64,000 bases of DNA. Origin: Adiantum capillus-veneris. Taxonomy: Eukaryota; Streptophyta; Polypodiopsida; Polypodiales; Pteridaceae. Both the position numbers and the translations under genes were made by a program. The DNA lies in NCBI GenBank assembly GCA_014529385.2, contig CM043950.1, forward strand, positions 78,858,343 to 78,922,342. Reading direction: 5' to 3'. Positions 21,408 to 33,009 of the stretch are shown in pieces (positions within the stretch are counted from its first letter, which is position 1; each line of letters starts with the position of its first letter). The notes beneath the pieces are model-generated. The model made no database searches. It worked only from the letters and a program-made list of their open reading frames with translations, and was not told the DNA's origin.

Positions 21408-22256
21408 AGGTACTGATACCGAACTGTATGGCGTCAAGGGAGATCGCCAATAACATCCGGAATCCTGGAAGGGACTCTTCGCTGGCCCACTTGATGTGTG
21501 GGTTGTGCGGTACTTGAACTTCATAAAGGTCGGTAACACTTGCTTCTTTGGGCCGCGCCGAAAGCAACACAAAGTCTTTTGTGGCTCCTTCGATGCTTCT
21601 TCTTCGTCTAGAGTCATGCTTCTTTCTTCTTCAAGAATCTCCATGGCTGAAAATTCTTGAAACCATTTTCAACACAAAACCATGAACATACCTATTCCAT
21701 GTAAAGTGAGTGGAAAAAATCTTGTCTTCCTCAAAGACTGTGCATGCAATGTAGGTCGGCCCACTTTGATGTGTGGGTCGTGCGGTACTTGAGCTTCATA
21801 AAGGTCGGTAACTTTGATGTGTGGATCGTACGGTACTTGAACTTCATAAAGGTCGGTAACACTTGCTTCTTTGGGCCGCGCCGAAAGCGACAGTCTTTTG
21901 TGGCTCCTTCGATGCTTCTTCTTCGTCTAGAGTCATGCTTCTTTCTTCTTCAAGAATTTCTGGGCTGAAAATTCTTGAAACCATTTCCAACACAAAACCA
22001 TGAATATACCTATTCCATGTAAAGTGAGTGGAAAAAATCTTGTCTTCCTCAAAGACTGTGCATGCAATGTAGATGAACAAAGAACCGGAGTGTTAAACCG
22101 TTCACCACATACACGCAAACAATGAGATCGAATTTTTCTCTTATGATCTAGAGCAATCCACTGTGGCAATTCACAACGGAAATGCCCATGCTTGGTGCTC
22201 ATACTTTCATGTGCTCTTTCAGGTACTGTGTCATGCCAAGGAAGAGACATGGACTG
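21408..22256 (-). pseudogene. Conserved C-terminal domain of element B (3' portion)
   Basis: On the minus strand, following the chromovirus insertion, the reading goes SMSLPWHDT, STKHGHF, SSTLHAQSL, a hydrophobic LTLHGIGIFMVLCWKWFQ segment, then RRGPKK and TFMKFKYRTTHT near the polypurine tract. The same order is present in C (36116-36840) and D (56450-57186). A duplication (21520-22075) repeats the middle section. Frameshifts are present. The function is unknown. The last part, just before the 3' LTR, faintly resembles a chromodomain (FMKFK...EW), the position chromodomains occupy in chromoviruses. That is an inference. Confidence 0.65.
21520..22075. repeat. Duplicated segment within element B
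   Basis: The segment TTCATAAAGGTCGGTAACAC...CATGCAATGTAG (about 21519-21755) recurs at about 21845-22075, with a short repeated GTCGGTAAC linker between. It is found only in B. Confidence 0.8.
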
Positions 22257-22760
22257 TGTAACAGACTTGGACACTCCAAGTCAAGAATCAACTGCGACAG
22301 CACCAAATAACCACTTCAAAACAATTCACAGATCACAATAGATTTGCACTGGCCCGGCGGAGTTCCGTGCCTAGAGATATTGGCCCCAAAGACTGGCGCC
22401 CCTTTCGGTATTTCTTTTTATATTAATCAGATCAAAGTACAAGAGAGTGGCTAGGGTTTCACTCTCAAACTCTGCGTCCAGATGCTCTGAGAAGTGAAGC
22501 CCTCACCACTTATTTAAAGATACAAGGGATGCCCAAAAGCAGAGCCCCAAAAGCTTTTAAAATAAAAAGCATCAGTTCTCTCTCTCTCTTAGAGAGTCTT
22601 TTCTCTTTTTTATAAAAAAAAGCAAAATTCGCGTCGCTCATCATTTATTTATTTTTTATTTTTATTTTAAAAAAAAAATCAACCTCCGCGATTTCCGAAA
22701 ATTAGGGTTTCTGGCAGAAATTAGGGTTTCTGCTGCCCGCCACGTCATCACTTTGTGACA
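22257..22760 (-). repeat. 3' LTR of chromovirus
   Basis: Plus-coordinate ends TGTAACAGAC...CTTTGTGACA. On the minus strand it follows a polypurine tract (AAGAGCGGGGTA). It contains the shared GGCGCCCCTTTCGGTATTTC box at 22377-22428. Confidence 0.9.
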
Positions 22761-22902
22761 TACCCCGCTCTTGAAAGCATTGTAATCGACCGCGATTACG
22801 CCTGCAAAACCGACAAAAGCCATAAACCGTCTTAGCAGACACTGATTGTTAGTACCTACGTACTTGGAACACACATCTAGCACATGTACAAAATCGACAA
22901 TC

Positions 22903-22957
22903 ACATCACACGACATCACAGGACATCACCAGACATAACAAGACATCACATGACATT
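22903..22957. repeat. 10-bp tandem repeat (ACATCACNNG)
   Basis: Five and a half units of a 10-bp repeat with consensus ACATCACNNG lie between the end of pol and the 3' LTR of the chromovirus. Confidence 0.75.
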
Positions 22958-23365
22958 CAATATTCATTCGGATCTTAGACCGTGATTTATCGGCAATGTA
23001 GCTAGCAATCACATCTAGGTCCAATCGGGACCTCATCGATGTCCGATTGACTAACCCCTATTGCAACCATGTCTATTCGAGATCAATCAGACCAAAATGC
23101 TGCAGTCATTTCGTCTACCAGTTCCTGCACTCACAAGAAGTCAAGAACAAATCAGTATCATAATCAGGAATTCCATTTCATAAAGTCATCCAACAGAATA
23201 CTGTCAGCTCTCGGTATCCCTGAAGCTCAAAGAGACATCAATGACTTTAGTATCAAAATCAAGGCATTTGTTGACAAAGGAACGGAGTAACTCCTCTCTT
23301 GTGCATCCCACTGTACCAGATCTTCGGCCAAGCTGAATTTCTGGGTTCCGTTTGGAGTAGACTAT

Positions 23366-26300
23366 GCTAAACCAAAACATCAAGGTAAAGTTTAACAATC
23401 CGAGGAGTATCTGCTAGGTCCTCCTCCTCCATCCACTTCTCATCAAATGCAGGAAAGTTCTTGAACTTAACCAAGAACCGCCTTCGGACTTAACCTTTCT
23501 TCGTATCGTTATGTGCCAAAATCTGTTCAGGAACAAGGATATCCTCCTTTTCTTCCACTTCGGGTTGCTCATCAGGCTCCCCATCATCAGGCACATCACC
23601 CTTAACAGGTTTCAAGAGACTCACATGCAATGCATTGTGAATCCTCCAAGTATCTGGCAGTTTCAATCGAAAGGAGACATCATTTATCTTGTCAGTGATC
23701 TCGAAAGGTCCGTAGTATCGTATACTAAGCTTTGGAAAAAGCCTCTCCTTTCCCTTTTTCTTTCGTAGGCGTGCCTTCTCAAAACGTAAGAGCACCCAAT
23801 CATCCTCCTTCAATTTCAAGTCGCGACGATGGCGATCCGCTGCCTTTTTCTGTCGTTCTTGAGACTCCTACAAAGTCTCGCGAACCTTGGCAATAGCCGT
23901 ATCCAAATCTCGCGAATATTCATCCGCTCAAATATCTAATCTTTCGTGCTCAGGAAGGATGGAACCTTCGCAGCACTTTCAACAATCTCACATGGCGTCT
24001 TCCCCGTCGAAGAGTGTATCGTGTTATTGTAGGCAAATTCCACCAAAGGTAAGTTCTTTTCCCATTAAGTCTTCTGATCCGAGATACAAGACTTCAATAA
24101 ATCTAAAACCACTAAATTGGCAATCTCAGATTGCCCGTCAGTCTGCAAGTGGAACGATGACGAGAACTGCAACCACGTGCCAATGTTCTCCCAAATTGCC
24201 TTCCAAAACAAACTCATAAATCTGGGGTCTCTGTCGGAGACAATCGTCTCAGACGTGCCATCTAATCGGAAAATCATCGTGATCATTCTGTGTTCTCGGG
24301 AAATCAAAAAATGAAATCCATTTCAATATTTTCCCAGAGGCGGGTGGATATGGGTAAAGGCTGTAACAATCCCTGTGCCTTATGCCTGTCAAACTTGACC
24401 TTCTGGCATACCAAGCAACTGCGAACAAACTCTTCCACATCCTTCTTGAGTCTCCGATAAAAGAAATATCTCTCTACCCCTTTCATGGTGGTAGCAATGC
24501 CGCGGTGACCCGTAAAAGGTGGAAAGTGGCATTCAATCATAACCTTTTCCCTCAACAGCTGTGTAACGCACAACATAGTCTTTTTCATCAAGTAGCCTTC
24601 CCGAAGGGAGTATCCAGCTATTGTCTCCCCATCCCGTATCCGTGTGAAAATATCTGCAAAATCTGTATTTGTGGCATACTGATCGACCATATCCTCGAAG
24701 CTCCTATGATGTATCGCGAAAATAGCCAGAACCAACGGTTTTCGAGACAAAGCATCTGCCACCACATTCTTCTGTTCCCTCACATGGACAATCTGGTAGT
24801 GGAACTGTGACAAGATGTTCGCCCACCGCATCTGCTTTTCCAAAAGCTGCTTTTGTGACAAGAAGTAGCGCAAACTTTGATGGTCTGTAAAGACAGCAAT
24901 ATCCGCTCCGAGTAGATAATGCTGCCACTGAGTAAGAGCATGGATAACCGCCAAAAGCTCTCTCATAAATCTGTGCTGTCATCTCCAGCCTAGAGAACAA
25001 ACGGCTCTCGTAAGCTATGACATGGCCTTCTTGCATCAAGACCGCACCCAGACTACGACCACAAGCATCACAATATACTTCGAACGACTTCTGCAAGTCC
25101 GGCAAAGTCAAAATAGGTCCCGTAGACAATTTCTCTTTCAATGTCCGAAAGGCAGTCACCTCTGTGGGTCCCCACGAAAAAGGTACTCCTTTCTGTGTCA
25201 AGGTATGCAAAGGGGAAGCAACCTCTGCAAACTTTCGTATGAACCGCCTGTACTATGAACACAGTCCCAAGAAGCTTCTAACTTCATGGACATTCCTCAA
25301 ATCGGGCCAATCACGGATAGTCTCTATCTTGGCCGGGTCCATTTGCACTCCTGCTGCTGACACAATGTGTCCCGAAAAGTGTATCTCTAGTAGGAAAAAT
25401 TCACTTTTCTTTGCATTAATCACCAACGTGTGATCTCGTAATGCCTGAAAGACTTGAAGCAGATGATCTCTGTGTTCTACCTCATTCTTGGAGAAAACAA
25501 TGATGTCGTCAAAGAAAGTGCCAACAAATAGTCTGTACTCTTGAAAAATCTTGTCCATCATCCCGTTAAATGTCGCAGGAGCATTGGTTAAGCCAAAAGG
25601 CATCACCAAAAACTCAAATAACCCAAAAGTCGTCCGAAAAGCTGTCTTGTAGACATCTCCTGGCGCTATCCTGATCTGATGATATCCACTCTTCAAGTCA
25701 ATCCTGCTAAAGCACGAGGATCCCTGTAACCTATCGAGTATACCATCGATCCTAGGAATCGGAAATCTGTTCTTGATGGTGATTTCGTTGAGAGTGCTAT
25801 AATCGATGCACATTCTCCAAGATCCGTCTTTCTTCAAAACCAACAACACTGGAGAGCAATACGGTGAAGTACTAGGCTAGACAAGACCCTTTTCCAAGAG
25901 GTCTTTCACTGGGTTCATAATCTTTTCATTCTGTACTCGGCTCACACGGTAAGGTGGCCGGTTCGATGACGTGCTTCCAGGTATCATGACAATGGTCTGA
26001 TCTTCAGGCCCTCTAAAAAAAAGCAATTGGCATGAGTGTGGAGAAAAATCTTGGCGTTCTTTTGATCAGGTCAAAACATATTCAACCGTTATCCATCGTT
26101 CAGTTCTCTCCCAAAAGAATAAGTAAGAAACTGAAGTTCGTCAAGTACAATCTCTAAGCCCTTCATTTATCAAAGTCGCTTTCTCGGCCCAGTAGTCAAC
26201 CACGGCGTAGTTCTTGTGGTACCAAGGGATCCTGAGTAGAACGTCACTCGCGTGCCTTGAACACCCCTGTCATTGCAAACAAAGTTTGCCAATGCTCGGT

Positions 26301-26560
26301 GTAATGGCAACATCCCATCCGGGTGCCAGTCGAACTACCTCCGCCTGTGGCGTCAGTCTGTCGGGCGTAATTCCAAATCGAGCCGCCAATTCCAAGTGAA
26401 AAGAAGTTGGCCTTGGCTCCTTCAAAAGAGCTTCCTGATCCTTCACTTTGTCCCAAAAGCGGCAAAGTTTGTACTTTCATTCATTTGATTCGGTGCAAGT
26501 CCCACGCCATGTGGTACCAGTTCTGCTTTTCTATCTGCCTTTTCCTGCCACATTCCTCAG
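23366..26560 (-). pseudogene. Chromovirus pol: protease, RT, RNase H, integrase, chromodomain
   Basis: The minus-strand order starts with a decayed protease region (26480-26100), where a SWELAARFG-like stretch needs frame shifts. RT (25849-25253) reads DYSTLNEITIKNRFPIPRID, GYHQIRI, MPFGLTNAPATF and FFDDIIVFSK (catalytic box FFDD). RNase H reads VYCDACGRSLGAVLM and LLAVIHALTQWQHYL with a frameshift near 24980. Integrase has an H2C2 finger (24500-24390), but the core is shortened near 24250: about 150 bp including the first catalytic Asp is missing, and VSDRDPRF follows. The tail is [20 protein letters not shown]. The chromodomain (RRRFLVKFKNFPAFDEKWME) is interrupted just upstream by one TAA. 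The protein would have copied and inserted the element; it is now dead. Confidence 0.88.
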
Positions 26561-28096
26561 CTGCTCTCGAACTCTCAGGCCTGTCGTCATCTTTATCATT
26601 CTGTTCTTTCTGTGCCTTTTTAGGGCACTTCAAGGAGATATGTCCATGTTCCCCGCATCCAAAGCACTTCCCCTCTCTAATGAAGCGAGCTCTCTCCTAA
26701 AGAGTAAGCTTGGGTCGTGCATCCTTTTTCTCTCGGTTGCTCTTTTTCTTTCTACTCTCATTCCCAGAAGTCTGTTCGGCTCGTTGTGTCATGGCCTTAT
26801 CTGTGGGGTAGGTCAAACTGCCAGAGTGAATGGCAAAGCCCCGCTTTGCATGACTCATCAACTCCTAAATAGAAGTTGACTTCTATTCCAAGTAGTGATC
26901 TCGGATCTCTGTAGGTAGACCCAAGGTAAACCGCTCAATCTGTTCTCTGAACAACATCTTCTTGAATGAAGAGGCAGGTAGAAAAGAGCTCCAGAATCTT
27001 TCACAATAAGCATTGATTGTGTCTTTCTTGGTCATCCGAAGATGGTTCCAAGCAGCTCGTATATCTCATTCATATTCTTGCATTAACCAAGAAGAAATAA
27101 AAAGCTTCTTAAATTTCAGCCATTTAACTGGCGCAGTCTTGTTAAAAGAAGCGTGGACCACCAAGTACGAGCATTCCTCTTAAAGTAAGAGGCAGCTCTC
27201 CGAATCTTGGAGTGCTCTAAATAGCGTCCTCCCACGAAAGCGATGTCAAACTGCTGTATAAAAGACAAAGCCTTCGAAGCATCTGAGTATCCTGAAAAAG
27301 TATCAAACTTGATGGAGTGGCCACCTTCCTTAAACTCTCGGACTTTCTTGCTTTTATCTTCGAGAAAGTCATACTAGTTGGCTTTGTAAAAATTCTTCTT
27401 GTTCGCATAAAAGTTTCTGTTGTCAGAGTCTGAACTGTCCGTAGACGAGTCCTCTATAGAAGTGTCACTCACTGGGCGAGACTTGGACTTCCTTGCCTTT
27501 TTCTTGCCCTTTCCGAAGCGTTGTTTCTTGCTTCGCTTTTTGCTTTTCCTGTCTTCTCCGCTCGAGTCTGAAGAGCTAGAAGAACTGTCAGAAGAAGAAG
27601 AAGAAGAACTGGGTAGGTCTTCAAACTTGACGCGCTTCTTCAATTTCTTTGCCTCGTCAAATGTCGACCGACGACCCAAATATCCCGGGAAGTCAGTACC
27701 TTTCTTCTGCTTTTTGCCGTGCTTTTTGCCTTTCTTTTGCACGTCGAAAAGCTGAGCAATCCGTGCATCAACCACGTTCTCCAGTTCCTTCTCCGTATAT
27801 TTCTTGGAGGCAGAAGGTTTCTTGAGAGCGGGTTTCGGGAGTGGTGTTGTGGTTCTTTGCCACTCCATCTGTACCTCTTCCAACGAGGTCTGGTTCATAT
27901 ATTTAGCCATCTTCGGGTCCTTGGCAAAATTGAGCATCATCTTTGTTGCATCATCAATCAATTTCCGATGCTCCATCTCTCTTTGCTCCGCCTGAGTAGG
28001 CCGAGGCGGGCCATACTCTCTGGCTGAATCTTTGTTGTGATCCCAGCCCGCATCTCCAGATGCAAAGGGAGTCGATTGATCCTTGCGTAAAGCCAT
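26561..28096 (-). pseudogene. Chromovirus gag
   Basis: The likely start is the ATG at 28096 (MALRKDQSTPFASGDAGW), about 70 bp after the 5' LTR. The frame is open to a TAG at 27374, continues in the same frame through FDTFSGYSDASKALSFI and RTWWSTLL (gag core), and meets another stop near 27090. A Ser-rich run and a long Lys/Ser-rich tail (KKRSKKQRFGKGKKKARKSK) lie at 27640-27480. A CCHC knuckle (CFGCGEHGHISLKC) lies near 26660-26620. Gag builds the virus-like particle and binds RNA. The TAG is one base from CAG. Confidence 0.85.
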
Positions 28097-28150
28097 AGGT
28101 GCCGCGGAAAAAAATTGGGGATCAGATTTCACGTAGAAGAGAAATCGGCC

Positions 28151-28164
28151 GCGCTCTGATACCA
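28151..28164 (-). other. Primer-binding site of chromovirus (tRNA-Met)
   Basis: On the minus strand TGGTATCAGAGCGC lies one base inside the 5' LTR end at 28166. Confidence 0.9.
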
Positions 28165-28165
28165 C

Positions 28166-28600
28166 TGTAACAGACTTGGACACTCCAAGTCAAGAATCAA
28201 CCGCGACAACACCAAATAACCACTTCAAAACAATTCACAAATCACAATAGATTTGCACTGGCCCGGTAGAGTTCCGTCCCTAGAGATATTGGCCCCAAAG
28301 ACTGGCGCCCCTTTCGATGTTTCTTTTTATATTAATCAGATCAAAGTACAAGAGAGTGGCTAGGGTTTCACTCTCAGACTCTGCGTCCAGATGCTCTGAT
28401 AAGTGAAGCCCTCACCACTTATTTAAAGATACAAGGGATGCCCAAAAGCTTTTAAAATAAAAAGCATCAGTTCTCTCTGTCTCTTAGAGAGTCTTTTCTC
28501 TTTTTGATTAAAAAAAAGCAAAATTCGCGTCTTTCCGGAAATTAGGGTTTTTGGCAGAAGTTAGGGTTTTTGTTGTCCACCACGTCATCACTTTGTGACA
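28166..28600 (-). repeat. 5' LTR of chromovirus
   Basis: 435 bp with the same ends as the 3' LTR. It lacks a T/A-rich segment and a short AGAGCCCC segment present at 22500-22680. The shared box is at 28286-28337. Confidence 0.9.
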
Positions 28601-28605
28601 GAATG

Positions 28606-29479
28606 TGACTTACTTAAATGCATACTTTTCAGCTTTTCATGAACAATCCGCATACATTCGTGCTCATTCATGAGTGAAACGTGCTCAACGTACAATATGT
28701 CATGCCTAGTAAAAGGGATCACATAAAGACGCTGAGTAAAATACAAGAAACGATCACGAATGAAACACTCGAACAATGTGTGAATATCAATCATGCGAAC
28801 ACATAATACTTCCTGTGAGGGTTCTTTGGACCGAGTCTCGAGAGCCAAGATCGGTTCTTCTTGAATGATCGAATCGTCCTGTGGGGGTTCTTTGGACCTC
28901 GACTCGAAAGACAACGAGGTTAGCTTTGCTAGAAAAAGCATCCACTAACACATCATCCTTGTGAACAATCACATCATCTTCATGCAACTCATCATGCTTG
29001 TCATCTTGATCATGCAAATCATCATGCTTGTGAGAAATCACATCTTGATCATGCAAATCATCATGCTTGTCATTGTCATTCAATTCATCATGCTTCACAT
29101 AATCATGCAAATCCTGTGTACCATGCTTTGGAGAAGAAGAGACTGAGAGAGTCTCCTTTTCCTGATCCTGTTGCATCTGTGCTTGCATTTGAGAAAAGAG
29201 TCGCCACATCTCTTGCATTCTTGCTTTGGTCTCGCGATCAAATCTTGCTTGACTTTCTTTTTCTTCCAAGTCGTACTGACGCTCTATGGCTGCCATTTCT
29301 TCTTCGTAGGCCTTTCTGTCTGCTTCTCTTTCTTGGTCCAACTCCTCCATAGCAGTTAGCGCAATCCTTGACGTAGATGGGAAAGGGTCATAAAAACCTC
29401 GTGGCGAAAATTCTTCTTCGCCTCTCTCATGCTCATCACCTCCAAGCAAAGTATCCATTCCGCTTCGAGTGATGACCAT
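28606..29479 (-). pseudogene. Element B gag N-terminus fused to His/Asp linker and C-terminal domain start
   Basis: The ATG at 29479 opens MVITRSGMDTLLGGDEHERG. An acidic/proline segment and an Arg/Glu coiled coil (EEEMAAIERQYDLEEKESQA) follow. The gag core, knuckle and protease present in D are absent: the coiled coil joins directly to TLSVSSSPKHGTQ, then a His/Asp repeat with KHDDLHDQD-type units, and DDVLVDAFSS. After a frameshift comes EVLCVRMIDIHTLFECFIRD and YVIPFTRHDILY, the start of the conserved C-terminal domain, which is then cut by the chromovirus at 28600. B is therefore an internal-deletion derivative. Confidence 0.7.
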
Positions 29480-29943
29480 TCTCAAGTCGTGGGTTCTTGT
29501 GGGTTCTTAAGTTCACGAGGAACTTGGGTTCTTGCGGGTCTTGAGTTCTTGAGGTTCTTGAGGGTCTTGAGGTTCTTGAGGTTTTCTTTCGCTTGCAATC
29601 TCTGTTTGAGAAGGATCTTCTCTTCACCCGAGTTCTACTCCTTTCCGCGGACGCACTCCTTGGCGGCCTTGCGCTCACACCAAGGTTGCTTTTTCCCACC
29701 TCACGTCGATTGGCCGACCGCCGCTAAGTGCATGGTCTGCTCTCAATGAGTGAAAAGAGACACAAGGGAAGGTTGAATAAGCCCTTCTTTCTTGGGATTC
29801 CTATCACTCTTCAAAAACACGATTAGGAATTGACACACCCAAGCCAACTTGGGCGTGCGACCACAACAAGCGAAAAAAATTCTTGTGATTCTTGTGGTTC
29901 CTTCCTTGAGTGATACAGAACACTGCCAAAGCTTTGATACCAG

Positions 29944-30461
29944 TGTTAGGTGTAGCGGAAATGAATGTTTGCGCTTTGCTCAAGATGAGTGCTCCGAACT
30001 GTGCTCAAGGTCCCTTTTGTTCTTATGGAAGGTAGAGCCTTCCGTTCTTAATGAGAGAGTGCTATGATCACAAACAAAAAGAATGGACACTGTGCGTGCA
30101 AGTGTATAAGACTCGGAGATAGAGAGAGAAGAGAGATACGACACCAGAGACATTGTAAAACCCTCCTCCGAAGGCCCCACTCTCGTCGGCGAGAGTGGTC
30201 TACTTATGATTGCAGAATCTGATACAAATGGAATGCATGAGACTGATGCAAGTCTAGGCTATGTTGACGATGACGACGGTGACGACAAAGTCGACCTAAC
30301 GGCTGAAATCGCAATCTTCCTACTGCTGTCCAAAACCGCTATAGACTGAAATCTGCTGCGGGTCCAAAAACGCTGATTTTTGGGGCTGTTTTTGTGGGTC
30401 TTTGTCGCTGAAATTCTGCAGGTTTTGGGGCTGAAAACAGAGGTTCATTAAGGCTGAAAAC
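29944..30461 (-). repeat. 5' LTR of element B, inner part
   Basis: On the minus strand this is the LTR end adjoining a primer site with one mismatch (TGGTATCAAAGC, 29931-29942). It is interrupted at 30462. The duplicated GAAAAC (30456-30461 and 41230-41235) marks the insertion. Confidence 0.88.
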
Positions 30462-32158
30462 TGTCACGAGGACGTGGCAAGTGCTAACCTTAGTTGTTGG
30501 TTTCTTTCCAATGAATTTTGTTTAATTTTTGAGACCCTCTTTTTGAAGTTGCAAATGGTCGGACATTGTATGGCCACTGTGAACGGTAGTTTCACCCGCA
30601 GACGGGAAGTTGGTCGGCATTGGAACTCGTAAAGTAAAAGGATGTCTAGGCTCAATTCAAGATCATGTAGGTCCCCCCGTCGCACTTAGCAAGTTGGTGG
30701 ATACTAGGAAGTGAACTCAATAAAGGCATAAAGCCAAGGTGGGATCACCAACAGAAAGTATCCGACAGTTGGGCCACTTTTGGATACAGTCCCAATGAGG
30801 ATAGATGGTCAGATGACCACTGGGAGCCCAACGGAATCATTTCCTAAAAATTAGGGAACTGCTATTTTGGGCCGCGAAATGTGTTCGCGTCATTACCTCC
30901 GGTATGACTATGGGAACATTTTAATACTCTACTGCAAAGTTAACTGATGCACCAATTGAGAGATTTTTAAGTAGGAAGCCCAATGCGGGGAAATTGCATG
31001 CATGAGTGCCAAGTGGCACTTTTTGGCCAATTTACCAAGTCTGGGAGAAGAAAACTCGTAACTGACTTTTTGGAGCAGTTTTGGAGGCTGTTACCTCTGA
31101 TTTTCAACCATTTCTCTCCATTTTTGAGCTTCCCATGACTTTGCCTAGATCCAAGGAGCTCATTTTCAACATTGGAAGGCATCAGATACGTGTTTGCAGG
31201 GCTGTTTTGCTGCGTTTTCAGCGATACGCAGGTTTTGGCAGCCATGGAAATCTTCCCCTTTTTGCATCTATTTGTTCACAGATGCATTACAGGTCAAGGA
31301 CAGCTGAGGGGGCGCTCGATTTATGCTGGGGGGATGCTTCATTGAAAACCTATTACAGGTTAAGAGCTCTGGAGTGCTTTCTTTCCCTCCCATGTACAGT
31401 GTGGTGCTAGGAGTGATGCCCTGCACACTACACACTGCTCTCTCTCTCCCCTACGTGCAGTTATGTGATGCCCCACAAGAGGGCTCTTCATTTGACTGAT
31501 GTACAGCTGTGTGGGTTCATGCTTTTGTGCTGAGGCAAGAGCCTCCTTGAGCAGGAACAGGGGTAGCTAGCTGCTACTCCAAAGCAGGCACCGGTGAGGG
31601 TCATAACCTCACCGTACAGGTGAAAATTCAGTGTTGTGTATGCGCTGTAAATTGACTGTTTTTCAGCAATACGGAGGCCAGAACCATTGGCAATAGCCCC
31701 ACTGGCAGAGGACAGTTAGGGGACTGTTTGGGGCTGAAAACACGGCAAAAACCAGTAAATACAGCGTTCTGAATTTACTGTTTTGGGCAGGAATCAGAGG
31801 GTTTATGCTAGTGGAAGTGAGTTCCAGCAAGGGAATTGGTTTCACGCAAGTTTTGGGGGGGCTGTTATGCTGCCGATATTTGGCCAAAATGGTTGGTATC
31901 TAGAGGGATACAGGTAAAGGATTCCCAGGACTGTACTTTGTAATTTGCCCTCTCAAAGAATAAAGAAATACCGAAGGGGCGCCAATTATGGGGCCTACAG
32001 GTTGTCGGCGTCTGCTCGGAGCATTCTAGCTTTCGAGCCGTGTGTGTATTCAAGTGTTAACTCCCGTCGCAGGTTCTCTTTGCAAAGTGCTCTGTGTGTG
32101 TCTAAAGTAAAGAATTTCGGGTGAAAGCCAAAGCTTACCGCCCCACGGGCCGGTTTCA
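30462..32158 (+). repeat. LTR1 of three-LTR element
   Basis: 1697 bp, TGTCACGAGGACGTGGCAAG to CGGGCCGGTTTCA. It contains AATAAAGAAATACCG followed by GGGGCGCCAA at 31956-31996, shared with chromovirus LTRs. Confidence 0.9.
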
Positions 32159-32250
32159 TGGTTCCATTGACATCAATCACTTTTTCCTCAAAGAGTGAGC
32201 CTCGGTCGTTTTGGGTAAAGACAAAAAGTACAAGAACGCGGGATTACACT

Positions 32251-32400
32251 ATGGCCGACAAAAGGGAAGGGCATTATGGAAGAGGGTTCCTCTTCACAGG
32301 ACAGACAGGAAATTCTGCATGTTCGCCCTGCCAAAAAGTGGTCAAATTAGGGCTGATTTTCTTATGTGTTTTTAGGGTTTGCAAGTATGAACCAAGATGA
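32251..32400 (+). pseudogene. Gag N-terminus remnant in three-LTR element
   Basis: The ATG at 32251 opens MADKREGHYGRGFLFTGQTG, a frame of about 50 codons ending at 32400. It lies about 90 bp after the LTR, where a gag start is expected. An equal copy is at 34804-34953. The ORF has lost everything after this. It could be a remnant or a kept packaging region. I see no known domain. Confidence 0.5.
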
Positions 32401-32599
32401 GATAGGAAGAAGTCTCACAGTGGTAGATTGGCCACTAGATCTCCTGCGGGAGTGATGTGGGTCTGCCAGGTGACACGCAGCTGGCGATTGCTTGGATTCT
32501 ATGACGCATTGGTAAATCATCTTGAAATTTGAGCTTACTTGGTTGTGGGTGGTACGTCAGTGTTGTGGAATTATGCTCGTTTGCAGAGGCAAGAGCCTC

Positions 32600-32923
32600 T
32601 TGCACAGGTAAAAAGTTCAGGGACACGTTGCAAGATGCTATGCGGTGAAGTTCAAGAACTATCCACCTATGGATGCAAAGTGGATCGAAGAGCATGAACT
32701 CTCAGAGTCACCAAATGTTTTGCAGCTTTACCTTCAGGCCTTTGGGTTACAGCCTACGTATGCCCCAACCAAATGTCTGCATAGGAGGGGTAAGGATAGA
32801 GCTAGCACATCAAATGTACTCATGAATTTAGTGCAACAGCAGTGTACAGTCAAAAGTATGAAGGTCTCATTAGGTCATTTGTACATATGTTTTGACAGTC
32901 TTTCTTGCGGATACATGCGTTGA
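32600..32923 (+). pseudogene. Chromodomain tail remnant in three-LTR element
   Basis: The frame reads AVKFKNYPPMDAKWIEEHEL, then SESPNVLQLYLQAFGLQPTY, and stops at 32923. This matches the second half of the chromodomain at the end of the chromovirus pol (VKFKNFPAFDEKWMEEEDL in the copy at 22257-28600). A chromodomain would guide integrase to marked chromatin. Here only its C-terminal end remains and no integrase is present. A second copy is split by element C at 35298/39234. Confidence 0.75.
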
Positions 32924-33009
32924 TAAAAGGGTACTTACAACACAAGATCATCTATAGCATGTATTTATGGTATGCAATCGAGGACGTTTGTGATTTCAAG
33001 AGGGGGGTA

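Larger units (their letters stand above)
22257..28600 (-). mobile_element. Ty3 chromovirus, nearly full length, inserted in element B
   Basis: It has two LTRs (22257-22760 and 28166-28600), a tRNA-Met primer site (28151-28164), gag, protease, RT, RNase H, integrase and a C-terminal chromodomain, all on the minus strand. Flanks GACTG (22252-22256) and GAATG (28601-28605) are a 5-bp target duplication with one change, inside the C-terminal domain coding region of B. Stops, frameshifts and an integrase deletion inactivate it. The LTRs differ in length (504 versus 435 bp) mainly through two indels. Confidence 0.92.

Noticed and set aside
27420-27755. Plus-strand ORF rich in Glu/Leu
   Set aside because: Antisense to the Ser/Lys-rich gag tail of the chromovirus.
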